DNA of 41,072 nt from Planctomycetia bacterium (GTDB lineage: Bacteria > Planctomycetota > MHYJ01 > WSZJ01): NCBI GenBank assembly GCA_020849035.1, contig JADLHC010000165.1:1-41072 (forward strand). The letters run 5' to 3'. The notes under the pieces are model-generated. The model was not told where the DNA came from and did not search any database. It worked only from the letters and a program-made list of their open reading frames with translations. This document shows positions 16,028-25,323 of the stretch, piece by piece (positions within the stretch are counted from its first letter, which is position 1; every line of letters starts with the position of its first letter). The translations under genes and the position numbers were made by a program.

Positions 16028-16056
16028 TTGCGGGGCGCGCCCGGGCGGGCTACCTT
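16028..16056 (+). promoter_or_regulatory. candidate promoter giving a leaderless UbiA transcript
   Basis: TTGCGG (16028-16033), a 17-base spacer and TACCTT (16051-16056) resemble a sigma-70 promoter. The expected start of transcription falls within a base or two of GTG 16064, which has no ribosome-binding site. Confidence 0.4.
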
Positions 16057-16063
16057 GGGCGGC

Positions 16064-16918
16064 GTGAGGAAGATCCTGGTCCTGCTGGAGATGATCAAGA
16101 TCCAGCACTCGCTGTTCGCGCTGCCGTTTGCAGCGGCGGCGGCGGTCGTGGCGGCCGGAGGGGAGTGGCGGCCGCGCGAGTACGGGCTGGTTCTGGCGGC
16201 GATGGTGAGCGCGCGGGCGGCGGCGATGGCGTTCAACCGCTGGACCGACGCCGCATTCGACGCGGAGAACCCGCGGACGGCGGGACGGGCGATCCCGAAG
16301 GGGGAGGTCTCCCGGGGCGGGGCGCTGCTGTTCGCCGCGTCGGCGGCCGCGGTCTTCGTCGCGTCGGCGGCGCTTCTCAATCGCGTCACCCTCGCGCTGT
16401 CGCCCGTCGCCCTGCTCGTCGTGCTCGGGTACAGCTACACGAAGCGCTTCACCGCGCTCTGCCACTTCGTTCTCGGCCTGTCGCTCGCCATGGCGCCGGT
16501 GGGGGCCTGGCTGGGCGTGCGGCCGGAGTGGCATCCGCTCCCGTGGATCCTGGGCGCCGGGGTGCTGCTGTGGACTTCGGGGTTCGACATTCTCTACGCC
16601 TGCATGGACGTGGAGTTCGACCGGAAGCGCGGGCTGCGTTCGGTGCCTGCGGCGCTGGGCGTGCCGGGGGCGCTGCGGATGGCGGCGGTGCTTCACGCGC
16701 TCGCGGTGGCCGTCTTCGCGCTTCCGCTCCTGTTCTGCGGCCTCGGCGCCTTGTATGGGGCGGGCGTTGCGGCGATCGCGATGCTCCTGCTGTACGAGCA
16801 CGCGATCGTGCGGCCGGACGACCTGGGGCGGGTGAACCGCGCGTTCTTCCACGTGAACGCGGTCGTGAGTTTCGGGATGCTTGCGGCGGTGCTCGCGGAC
16901 TATTTCCTGCGCCGTTAG
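16064..16918 (+). CDS. UbiA-family polyprenyltransferase, MqnP-like
   Basis: The 284-residue integral membrane protein has about eight or nine hydrophobic segments. The first prenyl-diphosphate site is NRWTDAAFD (N58, R59, D62, D66), followed by ENPRTAGRAIPKG, a form typical of the UbiA enzymes that prenylate an aromatic acid in the futalosine menaquinone pathway. The second Asp-rich site is DILYACMDVEFDRKRG (D175, D182, D186). It should attach a polyprenyl chain to an aromatic ring in the membrane. GTG 16064 is preferred over an in-frame ATG at 16091 and over upstream codons from 15947, because the family normally begins just before EMIKIQHSLFALPFA. No mqn or ubi partner is nearby, so the exact substrate is inferred. 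The stop overlaps the convergent small gene by four bases. Confidence 0.85.
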   Translation: MRKILVLLEMIKIQHSLFALPFAAAAAVVAAGGEWRPREYGLVLAAMVSARAAAMAFNRWTDAAFDAENPRTAGRAIPKGEVSRGGALLFAASAAAVFVASAALLNRVTLALSPVALLVVLGYSYTKRFTALCHFVLGLSLAMAPVGAWLGVRPEWHPLPWILGAGVLLWTSGFDILYACMDVEFDRKRGLRSVPAALGVPGALRMAAVLHALAVAVFALPLLFCGLGALYGAGVAAIAMLLLYEHAIVRPDDLGRVNRAFFHVNAVVSFGMLAAVLADYFLRR

Positions 16919-17127
16919 CCCGCGGCGGGAGGCCGCTTGTAGACGACCTTCACGACCTTCCCGCTGGCGTCGATGAGCGCCATTTCGAGGTCGGGGATGC
17001 GCGAGTACTGTGTTCGCAGGAAGGCGGCGACCTTGCCCTTGATGACCTGGGTGGAAGCGTCGAGGGCCTCGGCGACGTCGAAGAACCAGGTCCGGTGAAG
17101 TGTGTGAGACGTGAGGCGGATGCGCAT
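16915..17127 (-). CDS. small protein of unknown function (70 aa)
   Basis: The 70-residue product is soluble and mixed in composition, with a predicted helix around DVAEALDASTQVIKGKV and a strand-like DLEMALIDASGKVVKVVYK near the end. I do not recognise a family. The start ATG 17127 is chosen because a G-rich GGGGGG lies upstream and a TATAAT box lies 33 bases before it. An upstream in-frame ATG (17259) would add 44 residues of non-protein-like sequence. Its TAA stop overlaps the TAG of the UbiA gene tail-to-tail. Confidence 0.6.
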   Translation of the reverse strand: MRIRLTSHTLHRTWFFDVAEALDASTQVIKGKVAAFLRTQYSRIPDLEMALIDASGKVVKVVYKRPPAAG

Positions 17128-17160
17128 GGTGGTTTCCCCCCGCTTTTCAGATCTATGCGT

Positions 17161-17166
17161 ATTATA
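17161..17166 (-). promoter_or_regulatory. TATAAT -10 box for the 70-aa gene
   Basis: A perfect TATAAT on the minus strand lies in an AT-rich stretch (about 17150-17200), 33 bases upstream of ATG 17127. No good -35 is seen at 16-18 bases. Confidence 0.5.
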
Positions 17167-17261
17167 AGAATTTGAAGAGATTGCAGCATTTGAATTCCAC
17201 CGCCAGCCACCCGGTTCCCTTCCCGGCGCCCAACCGTTAACCTTCAACCCCGGTTCCATCC

Positions 17262-19706
17262 ATGCCCACCCGCCCCGAGCTCCTCGCCCCCGCCGGCGAC
17301 TTCGACTGCCTCAAGGCCGCCGTCGAAAACGGCGCCGACGCCGTGTACTTCGGCCTCGACAAGTACTCGGCCCGCGCCCGGGCGCACAACTTCACCGTTG
17401 AGGACCTCCCGCGCACGATCCGCTTCCTCCACGAGCGCGGCGTCCGCGGCTACGTCGCCTTCAACACGCTGATCTTCAGCGGGGAGCTGGAGGAGGCGGA
17501 GGCGATGCTGAGGGCGATCGCGGCGTCCGGGGCGGACGCGGCGATCGTGCAGGATATCGGCGTGGCGCGGCTGGCGCGGGCGGTGTCGCCCACGCTGGAG
17601 GTCCACGCGTCCACGCAGATGACGGTCACCTCGGCGGAGTCGCTGCGGTTCGCGCAGGCCGCGGGGGCCAGCCGCGCGATCCTCGCGCGCGAGCTGTCGG
17701 TCGAGGAGATCGCGGCCATCCGCAAGTCCTGCGACCTTCCCGTCGAGGTCTTCGTCCACGGCGCGCTCTGCGTCGCGTACTCGGGCCAGTGCCTCACCAG
17801 CGAGGCCCTCGGCGGCCGCTCCGCCAACCGCGGCGCGTGCGCCCAGGCCTGCCGCCTGCCCTACGACCTCGTCGTCGACGGGCAGGGCCGCGACGGCGAC
17901 GACGTGAAGTACCTCATTTCGCCGCAGGACCTGGCCGCGTACGAGGTCCTCCCGCGCCTTGTCGAGATCGGCGTCGCTTCCCTCAAGATCGAAGGACGCC
18001 TCAAGACCCCCGAGTACGTCGCCAACGTCACGCGCTTCTACCGCGAGCAGATCGACCGCGTCTGCGCCGGGGCGGCGGTGGCGCCTTCGCGGGAGCGGGT
18101 GCGCGAACTGGAGCTGTCGTTTTCGCGCGGGTTTTCGACCGGGTTCCTGGCGGGGGTGAACCACCAGGAGCTGGTGAAGGGCCTGTCGCCGAAGAAGCGC
18201 GGGGTGTTCCTGGGGACGGTGGACGGGGTGTCGAGGGGGCGGGTGAGGCTGCTGACGGCGGTGCCCGTGAAGCCCGGGGACGGCGTGGTGTTCGACCAGG
18301 GGCGGCCGGAGGAAGACGAGATCGGCGGGCGCGTGTACGAGGTCCGCGGCGGCGGAGGGCGGCTCGAGCTGGGGTTCTCGCGCGGGCTGGACCTCGGGGG
18401 CGTGAGGCGGGGGGACCGCGTTTGGAAGACGGACGATCCGGCGCTGACGAAGAAGCTGCGGGCGACGTGGGAAGGGGAGGAGCCGCGTCGGCTGTCGCCG
18501 GTGGACGTGTCGGTGCGGGGGAAGGCGGGGGAGCCGCTCGAGGCGGAGATGAGGGATGCGCGGGGGCGGAGGGGGGGTGCGCGGTCCGAGGCGCGGCTCG
18601 AGGCCGCGCGGACGCGACCGCTCGACGAAGGCGCGCTGCGGGCGCAGTTCGGGAAGCTCGGCGGGACGCCGTTCGAGCTTCGCGCGCTGAGCGTGGAGCT
18701 CGAGGGAGCGCTGAGCCTCCCGATGTCGCAGCTGAACGCCGTGCGGCGCCGGGCCGCGGAAGCGCTGCTGGCGGCGCGCGGCGACGCGTCCGGGGCGAAG
18801 CTCGCGCCCTCGCCGGTCCTGCCCTCGATGCGCGCCTCGATCCCGGGAGACCGCGCCCCGCATTCCCCCGAACTCTCGGCGCTCGCCCGGACCGGGGCGC
18901 AGGCCGCGGCGCTGGCGCCGCTCGGCGGCCGGCTCTACCTCGACTACGAGGACCCGGTGAAGTACCTGTCCGAGGTCCCGCGCCTCCGCGCCGCCGGCGC
19001 CTCCGTCTGGCTCGCCACGCCCCGCATCCAGAAACCCGGCGAGGAAGTCCGCGTCTTCGGGAACATCCTCAAGGCGAATCCCGACGGCGTCCTCGCGCGC
19101 ACCCCGGGCGCGATCGACTGGTTCCGGCGGCAGGCGCCGGGCCTGCCGCTCGCCGCCGACTACTCGCTCAATTGCGCCAATGAGCTGACCGCGGCCGCCC
19201 TCATGGATCTCGGGCTCGAGTTCGTCACCCCCGCCTACGACTGCGACTTCTCCCAGCTCTCCGACCTCGCCCGCGCCGTTCCCCCGCGCTGGCTCGAGAC
19301 CGTCGTCCACCAGCACATGCCCATGTTCCACAACGAGCACTGCGTCTTCGCCGCCCGCCTCTCCTCCGGGCGCGACTGGCGCGATTGCGGCCGCCCCTGC
19401 GACACCCACCGGGTCTCCCTCCGCGACCGTGTCGGCTACGAACACCCCGTCAAGGCCGACGTCGGCTGCCGCAACACCGTCTTCAACGCCGTTCCGCAGT
19501 CCGCCGGCGAGTTCCTCTCCGGCATGCTCCGCCTCGGCCTCTCCCGCTTCCGCGTCGAGTTCCTCGAAGAGGACGCCGGCGGGGCCGTCGCGATCCGGCG
19601 CGCCTACCTCGACGCCCTGGAGGGCCGCGCCGACGGCGCCGAACTGTGGCGCCGCTTCCAGTCCTCCCGTTTCTTCGGCGTCACCCGCGGCCCGCTCGGC
19701 CTGTAA
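17262..19706 (+). CDS. U32-family protein, RlhA-like (23S rRNA hydroxylation)
   Basis: The 814-residue protein starts with the typical U32 opening ELLAPAGDFDCLKAAVENGADAVYFG. It carries the U32 signature around EVFVHGALC, with four cysteines at C170, C177, C193 and C197 that fit an iron-sulfur site. After the catalytic part (1-about 290) come a middle region like the collagenase-like/DUF3656 part and a second C-terminal U32-type half (with conserved DYSLNCAN and PMFHNEHC). This length and two-part layout match RlhA, which hydroxylates a cytidine of 23S rRNA, rather than the shorter ubiquinone-related UbiU/UbiV pair. The peptidase label for the family is historical. ATG 17262 has no clear ribosome site; TAACCT at 17238-17243 could be a -10 box. 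Confidence 0.85.
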   Translation: MPTRPELLAPAGDFDCLKAAVENGADAVYFGLDKYSARARAHNFTVEDLPRTIRFLHERGVRGYVAFNTLIFSGELEEAEAMLRAIAASGADAAIVQDIGVARLARAVSPTLEVHASTQMTVTSAESLRFAQAAGASRAILARELSVEEIAAIRKSCDLPVEVFVHGALCVAYSGQCLTSEALGGRSANRGACAQACRLPYDLVVDGQGRDGDDVKYLISPQDLAAYEVLPRLVEIGVASLKIEGRLKTPEYVANVTRFYREQIDRVCAGAAVAPSRERVRELELSFSRGFSTGFLAGVNHQELVKGLSPKKRGVFLGTVDGVSRGRVRLLTAVPVKPGDGVVFDQGRPEEDEIGGRVYEVRGGGGRLELGFSRGLDLGGVRRGDRVWKTDDPALTKKLRATWEGEEPRRLSPVDVSVRGKAGEPLEAEMRDARGRRGGARSEARLEAARTRPLDEGALRAQFGKLGGTPFELRALSVELEGALSLPMSQLNAVRRRAAEALLAARGDASGAKLAPSPVLPSMRASIPGDRAPHSPELSALARTGAQAAALAPLGGRLYLDYEDPVKYLSEVPRLRAAGASVWLATPRIQKPGEEVRVFGNILKANPDGVLARTPGAIDWFRRQAPGLPLAADYSLNCANELTAAALMDLGLEFVTPAYDCDFSQLSDLARAVPPRWLETVVHQHMPMFHNEHCVFAARLSSGRDWRDCGRPCDTHRVSLRDRVGYEHPVKADVGCRNTVFNAVPQSAGEFLSGMLRLGLSRFRVEFLEEDAGGAVAIRRAYLDALEGRADGAELWRRFQSSRFFGVTRGPLGL

Positions 19707-19738
19707 ACGAAAACGCCGCAGGGGGCCACCCCGCGGCG
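19707..19738 (-). terminator. terminator on the minus strand, inside an open frame
   Basis: Read on the minus strand, CGCCGC plus CCCC pair with GGGG plus GCGGCG (19729-19738 with 19714-19724, one bulged base, four-base loop). TTTTCGTTT follows immediately. It fits the end of the zinc-ribbon gene, but that gene's frame has no stop before it. Confidence 0.75.
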
Positions 19739-21473
19739 CTCGATTCGATCCGGCAGGCTCCTTCTTTTCCGCGACCTCTTCCTCCAGGTAGACCTGCGCC
19801 TCCACCTTGTGGATCACGACCTTCGAATTCCCGCCTATGCGGAACGAGAAGCCTCCCGCGCGCGAGCCCGAAGGAGCGCACCGCCCCGGCTGGCCCTGGA
19901 ACACCAGGTCCTGTCCGATGCGGAAACGGCCGCCGAACACCATGAAGTCCACGGTGATCTTCTCGCCGGGCTTGATCTTGCCGTTCGACATCATCAGCTT
20001 GACGTCGTGCTGGACGGCCGGCGTCGCGTTGTCCCCCGCCCCTTGCCGCTGGAAGATGACCATCCCCTCCTCCCAGACGGTGAACGTGATCCGGAGCGTG
20101 AAGTCCTGCCAGCCGACCGACTTGTTCAGCCAGAAGAACATCGCGCCCCCGTCCTTGTTCTCGATCGTCGTCCCGTCCGCCCCCTGCGCAATGATCAGCG
20201 CGTCATCGCCCTTCATGTCCGCCATGCTGACTTCGGCCCACGTGAACTTCTTGATGTACTCCGGATCGTCGTAGCGCTTCGCGATCGCGTCCTCCGCGTC
20301 GCGCGTGAGCGCCTGGGCGTCCTGGGCGTTGAAGACTTCGGGCGGGAGCGAGCCGGAGATGGTGGTGGCGATGACGTACGCACCGGCGACCAGCTGCCAG
20401 TTCGGCGTCGCCTCCCCTTTCGCCCGCTCCGCGGCGGCCCGGGCGGCCTTGAGCACGTCGAGCTGGCGGTTCTGCCAGTCCTTCTGCTCGTCCAGCACCC
20501 ACTCGACCGACTTCACCAGGTTCATCGCCTTGCGGACCTTGCGCAGGCCCTCGTCCGTGCCTTCGACCGTCGCCAGCACGCTCACGACGCCGCCGATCTC
20601 GTCGAGCGCCGCCTTCTTGCTCTTGTGGTGCTCCTTCCGGCGAGCCACCACCTTGTCCGCGTCCTCGAGGTCGGGCTTGTACTTCGGCTGGTTCTGCGCG
20701 ACCTCGCGGAACTTCTCCAGCGCCGCATCGATCGCCTCGAAGTCCCTCGGCTTCTCGCGGATCAGGCGCTCCAGCGCCTCCTTCCGCTCCTTGCAGTCCG
20801 CCAGATTCTGCTTCAGTGCGGCTTCCTGCCGCCCCTTCTTCACGATCAGCGTGAAAAACAAGCCGCCCGCGACCACGAACGCAATCACGCCGCCGATGCT
20901 CCACATCATCAGCGTCTGCTTCGACATCGGCTTCACGCCGACACTTCCGTCCTTGAACCCGATTTTCTTGCGAAGCGATCCGCTTTCGGCCGGGTCTTCC
21001 TGCGGCGACGCGGCCTTGCGGATGCGGCTCGATGCCGGGCCTCCCGGGGTGGCGGCGCCTGGGGCGCGCCCGAGGCGGCTGGACGCCGGAGTCCCGCGGG
21101 CCGGCGTTCGCGGCGGCGGGGCGGCCTCCTCGGCGGGCTCTTCGTCCAGCAGTTCCTGCTGGGGCGGCGGAACCGCGACCTTCCTCGACGCCGGGGCGGG
21201 CGCGGGTTTCAGCTTGGTCGAACTCGGCGGGGGAGGCTTGAGCCCGGGGGAGGCGCCTGCGGCGGCGCGCGGGGCGGCGCCGGAAGCGGACGGGCGGGCG
21301 GCGACGGCGGAAGCGCGTGAGGCGGGGGCCGCGGAGGCGGGGGCTCCGGCCTTTGCGGCTCGGGCGTCCGCGACGCAGGTCGGGCAGTACCAGAACTCAC
21401 CGCGCTGGAGGGCGCGGCCTTTCTGCACGTCCGTCGGTGAAATCTGGGCTCCGCAGCGACGGCACTCGGACAT
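19707..21473 (-). CDS. zinc-ribbon, single-TM, coiled-coil protein; no stop before terminator
   Basis: ATG 21473 has GAGGAG seven bases upstream. Residues 1-35 form a zinc ribbon (C4-x-x-C7, C30-x-x-C33). A Pro/Ala-rich linker (40-160) leads to one membrane helix (about 188-210). Residues 213-410 are helical and charged, probably coiled coil. Residues 420-565 are beta-rich (VGWQDFTLRITF, MVIFQRQ) and distantly recall the DUF1080/concanavalin-like fold. The recognisable protein ends near residue 566-575, where a terminator begins, yet no frame contains a stop there. The frame stays open antisense to the U32 gene down to a stop at 17244-17246 (1409 residues). The 3' end given here is therefore arbitrary, set where the antisense U32 gene begins. 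The function is unknown. Confidence 0.65.
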
Positions 21474-21542
21474 GGTGAAGCTCCTCGGGGTCCCGGGGTT
21501 GTCGGGCGCGGCAGGATCCGTGGTGAAAGCCGCGCGCAGCCC

Positions 21543-21548
21543 ATTATA
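21543..21548 (-). promoter_or_regulatory. TATAAT -10 box for the zinc-ribbon gene
   Basis: A perfect TATAAT on the minus strand lies 69 bases before ATG 21473, in the 125-base gap after the ABC-2 operon. A clear -35 is not seen. Confidence 0.45.
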
Positions 21549-21598
21549 GAACCGTGGATCTGGGGAATCTGCAACGAATACGGCCGCGACCGGGGAAA

Positions 21599-22429
21599 TC
21601 AATACGCGGTCGTCGCGTCCAGCAGGCCCTTCCATTTCGCCTTCCGTTCCCCGGCGGCCCAGCCGAGGAGGCCGGCGGCGACGCTGGCGGCGCAGAAGGC
21701 GGCCAGGATCCCGAGGATCGCGGGCGTCGGGACGGCCTCGAGGACCTTTCCGAAACGGAGGCCGAGGGAGCGGCGGACGAGCTCGAGCCACCAGGTGACG
21801 GGGGAGGCGTAGCTGACGAAGCGCATCCACGAGGGGAGGGTGTCGACGGGGAAGACGGCGGCGGAGAAGAGGAAGAAGACCCCGCCGATGGACTCGGTCA
21901 TGAAATGGCCGTGGCGGGCGACGTGGAGGGAGACGCCGGCGAGGGCGAGGCCGAGGAAGAGGAGGGTGGTGACGCCGAGGGCGAGGGCGGCGGCGAGGAG
22001 GAGCGGGTCGAAGGCCGCCGGGCGAAGGCCGAGCAGGAAGGCGCCGGCGATGGAGAGGGCGGTCGCGCCGATGAGGGCCTGGACGGCGCGGGCGAGGGCG
22101 TGGCCGGCGAGGTAGGGCACGGCGCTGCCGGGCGCGAGGTAGACGTACTTGAACATCTGGTAGCGCTCGCGGTCCTCGAGGACGGCCCAGGAGGTGCCGC
22201 CGAGGACGGCGGGGACGAACTGGAACGCGGCGAGCGAATACCAGGCGGGCTCGAGGTAGCCGGCAGGGCGGCCCGCAGCGGCGGCCATGACCCAGATGAC
22301 GAGCGCGCCGGCGACCGGCCGCGCCAGCGCGTAGAGCACGTACACGGGAAGCGTCGTCCAGTTCGCTTCCTTCTTCCAGGAGAGCGAGAACGCCGTGGCG
22401 ACCTTGCGCGCGGTGAGGGCTATTGCCAT
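21599..22429 (-). CDS. ABC-2 type transporter permease (second)
   Basis: The 276-residue membrane protein has six hydrophobic stretches. The conserved ABC-2 pattern LPSWMRFVSYASPVTWWLELVR lies near its last third. ATG 22429 overlaps the end of the upstream permease gene by ten bases, so the two are translationally coupled. It should form the membrane channel of an exporter together with the other permease and the ATPase encoded before it. The substrate is unknown; this type moves drugs, glycans or lipids outward. Confidence 0.85.
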   Translation of the reverse strand: MAIALTARKVATAFSLSWKKEANWTTLPVYVLYALARPVAGALVIWVMAAAAGRPAGYLEPAWYSLAAFQFVPAVLGGTSWAVLEDRERYQMFKYVYLAPGSAVPYLAGHALARAVQALIGATALSIAGAFLLGLRPAAFDPLLLAAALALGVTTLLFLGLALAGVSLHVARHGHFMTESIGGVFFLFSAAVFPVDTLPSWMRFVSYASPVTWWLELVRRSLGLRFGKVLEAVPTPAILGILAAFCAASVAAGLLGWAAGERKAKWKGLLDATTAY

Positions 22430-23225
22430 TTGAGGGTGAGCCTTCCCTCGCGCTTGGCGCGGTTTTCCATGACGCGGAGCATGAAGCGCGCGAGGAAGAA
22501 GAAGGCGACGGCGAGGCCGGCGAGGATGGCGGCCTCGACGGGGACGGGGAGGAAGCCGGTGCGGGAGTCGAGGGCGGTCTGGCGGATGGCGTCGATGCCG
22601 AGGGCGAGGGGGAAGGCGGAGGCGAGGGCGGCGGCGGTGCGGCCGAGGGAGGCGAGGGGAAAGTTGAACCCGGAGAGGAGGTACACGGGTTCCTGGGCGA
22701 CTTCGACCCATCGCTGGGCGCCGCGTCCGAAGAGGAGGAAGAGGGAGGCGAGCATCATGCCGAGGCCATAGAGGGCGGCCATGGCGAGGAGGAAGATGCC
22801 GAAGGCGGTGGCGAGCCCGGGGAGGTGGAACTGGACGCGGAAGAGGACGATGCCGAGGACGAGGATGACGACGGAGCGGATGGCGGTGCCGAGCATGCCG
22901 CCGACCGCCATGCCGAGGAGGATGCTCATGCGGGAGATGGGCGCCATCATGTAGATGTCGAGGTTGCCCATGTCCTTCTCCCAGAAGAACTGGGCGGCCA
23001 TTCCCCAGAGGACGTTGAGCCAGAACGCGGTCATGACGCCGCCGAGGATCACGTAGGATTCGAACTCGGGCGGCGCGCCGAGCGCGCGATAGACGAGGAC
23101 GTAGCCCGCGGTCGTCATGGCGGGGAGGAAGGTCTCGAAGAAGACCCACGACAGCTCGCGGTTCGCCGCGACGACGCGGATCCAGGCCCGGGCCCTTGCG
23201 GCCCGCAGGTTGTTCGCGAGCGAGC

Positions 23226-23229
<4 letters not shown>
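22420..23229 (-). CDS. ABC-2 type transporter permease (first)
   Basis: The 269-residue permease has about six membrane segments. The family block DMGNLDIYMMAPISRMSILLG is followed by GGMLGTAIRS and by EPVYLLSGFNFPL. Its ATG (23229) overlaps the ATPase stop as ATGA, indicating tight coupling. With the second permease it probably makes a heterodimeric channel, since the two permeases differ clearly in sequence. Confidence 0.87.
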
Positions 23230-24233
<1,004 letters not shown>

Positions 24234-24331
24234 CGGGGGGGCGCATTCTAACCGCGGCGGGGCGGACGGGGCGGGAGCGGGGATCATCGTCCGCCTTGAT
24301 CGCGCCCCGGGCGCCGGAGGTTCACGGCGCG

Positions 24332-24363
24332 CTCACGCGGGCGCCCCCCGGCCGTATACTCTC
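24332..24363 (+). promoter_or_regulatory. candidate promoter with the CCGTATACTCTC motif
   Basis: TATACT (24355-24360) lies in CCGTATACTCTC (24352-24363), with CTCACG 17 bases upstream (24332-24337). The -10 ends 27 bases before ATG 24388. The 12-mer is identical to that of the S41 protease promoter. Confidence 0.5.
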
Positions 24364-24387
24364 CCGGTCCACTTCCAGGAACCCCCC

Positions 24388-25188
24388 ATGTCGAAAGCCC
24401 TGTCCGGAGCCTCGCTCCTCCTATCCGCCGGCGCCGCCGCCGGGATCGTCTTCGCCTCGGTCCAGATGGGCCGCCTGTCCGGCTCGCTCGAGCGGGTGGA
24501 TGCGCGCCTTGCCGCGCTCGAAAAGTCGGCCGGCCTCGCGCCTTCCGGCGAGTCGAGGGACGCCGACGGGGCGGCCGCGGACCCGGCCGCCGCGCCGAAG
24601 ACGACGGGCACGATCGAAACGCTCGGCGACGCGATCCGGGAAGTCCGCAGGCTTCGCGACGAGGTCTCGCTGCTCCAGGAGCGCAGCTCACTTCCGCCGT
24701 CCGGGACCGCCGCCGGCCCGGGAGGCGGGAATCCCGCGGGCGGGCCCGACGGCGCCGCCGCGGCCGCTTCCGACCAGGTCGTGCTGCGCAAGGCGATCGA
24801 GGACGTTCTGGCCGCGCGCGAGCAGGAACGGGCCGAGGCGGACAAGAAGCGCGCGGCCGAGTGGGCGAAGGCCCGCCTCGAGCGGACGCTCAACGACCTG
24901 ACCGAGAAGCTGCAGCTCAACGGGGCGCAGAGGGACGAGATCGCGCGGATCCTGACGGTCGCCAGCGAGAAGCAGCAGGAACTGTGGGCGAACCGCAAGG
25001 AAGGCGAGAACCCCTGGGAGAAGATGCAGGCCATCCGCAAGGAGCAGGACACCGCGGCCAAGGCCCTCCTGACGGCCGAGCAGCAGAACAAGTACGACGA
25101 GGTCATGCGACTCCAGGGCGGTCCGCGCGGCGGCTTCATCATCGATGGCGGCGGCCCGGGCGGAGGCGCACCCGTCCAGCCCCGGTAA
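24388..25188 (+). CDS. membrane-anchored coiled-coil protein with LTxxQ motif
   Basis: The 266-residue protein has an N-terminal hydrophobic segment (residues 7-26), then a coiled-coil-like stretch (30-48), a Pro/Gly/Ala linker (50-128) and a charged helical domain (130-243). The helical domain has LNGAQRDEI and LTAEQQNKYDEV. These resemble the two LTxxQ-type motifs of Spy/CpxP-like periplasmic proteins, which bind unfolded proteins or metals; the relation is tentative. The tail is Gly-rich. AGGA eight bases upstream supports ATG 24388. A strong terminator follows, so it is probably a single-gene unit. Confidence 0.7.
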   Translation: MSKALSGASLLLSAGAAAGIVFASVQMGRLSGSLERVDARLAALEKSAGLAPSGESRDADGAAADPAAAPKTTGTIETLGDAIREVRRLRDEVSLLQERSSLPPSGTAAGPGGGNPAGGPDGAAAAASDQVVLRKAIEDVLAAREQERAEADKKRAAEWAKARLERTLNDLTEKLQLNGAQRDEIARILTVASEKQQELWANRKEGENPWEKMQAIRKEQDTAAKALLTAEQQNKYDEVMRLQGGPRGGFIIDGGGPGGGAPVQPR

Positions 25189-25204
25189 GCGCCTCGACCC
25201 GCAT

Positions 25205-25239
25205 CGGCCCGGGATCCGCGATCCCGGGCCGTTCTTTTT
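25205..25239 (+). terminator. strong intrinsic terminator before the pst operon
   Basis: A 12-pair stem (25205-25216 with 25220-25231, three-base loop) is followed by TTCTTTTT. It closes the LTxxQ gene and insulates the phosphate operon. Confidence 0.92.
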
Positions 25240-25255
25240 GCGGCCTTCGCAGCTT

Positions 25256-25273
25256 CTTTATCGTTTCTTAACA
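25256..25273 (+). promoter_or_regulatory. Pho-box-like direct repeat upstream of pstS
   Basis: CTTTATC (25256-25262) and CTTAACA (25267-25273) form a direct repeat with an 11-base period, as in PhoB/PhoP binding sites. CTAACTT and GAACTTT follow in the next 30 bases with a similar period. The region is AT-richer than its surroundings and lies 50-70 bases before the pstS start. Binding by the PhoB encoded in the same operon is an inference. Confidence 0.45.
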
Positions 25274-25323
25274 GTCCGCGCCTAACTTCCCCGAACTTTT
25301 CGCTAAGAGCAAGGGGAGGACGT

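Noticed and set aside
15947..16063. ATG 15947 as start of the UbiA protein
   Set aside because: The added residues are Arg/Gly-rich and overlap the divergent protease promoter; the family begins near GTG 16064.
17244..19706. Continuation of the zinc-ribbon frame across the U32 gene
   Set aside because: The plus-strand U32 gene is clearly real. The antisense part lacks domains and lies beyond a terminator, so it is not annotated as protein.
24245..24250. TAGAAT on the minus strand as the ABC-2 operon promoter
   Set aside because: No -35-like sequence exists at any normal spacing in the surrounding GC-rich stretch, so a promoter call is not supported.
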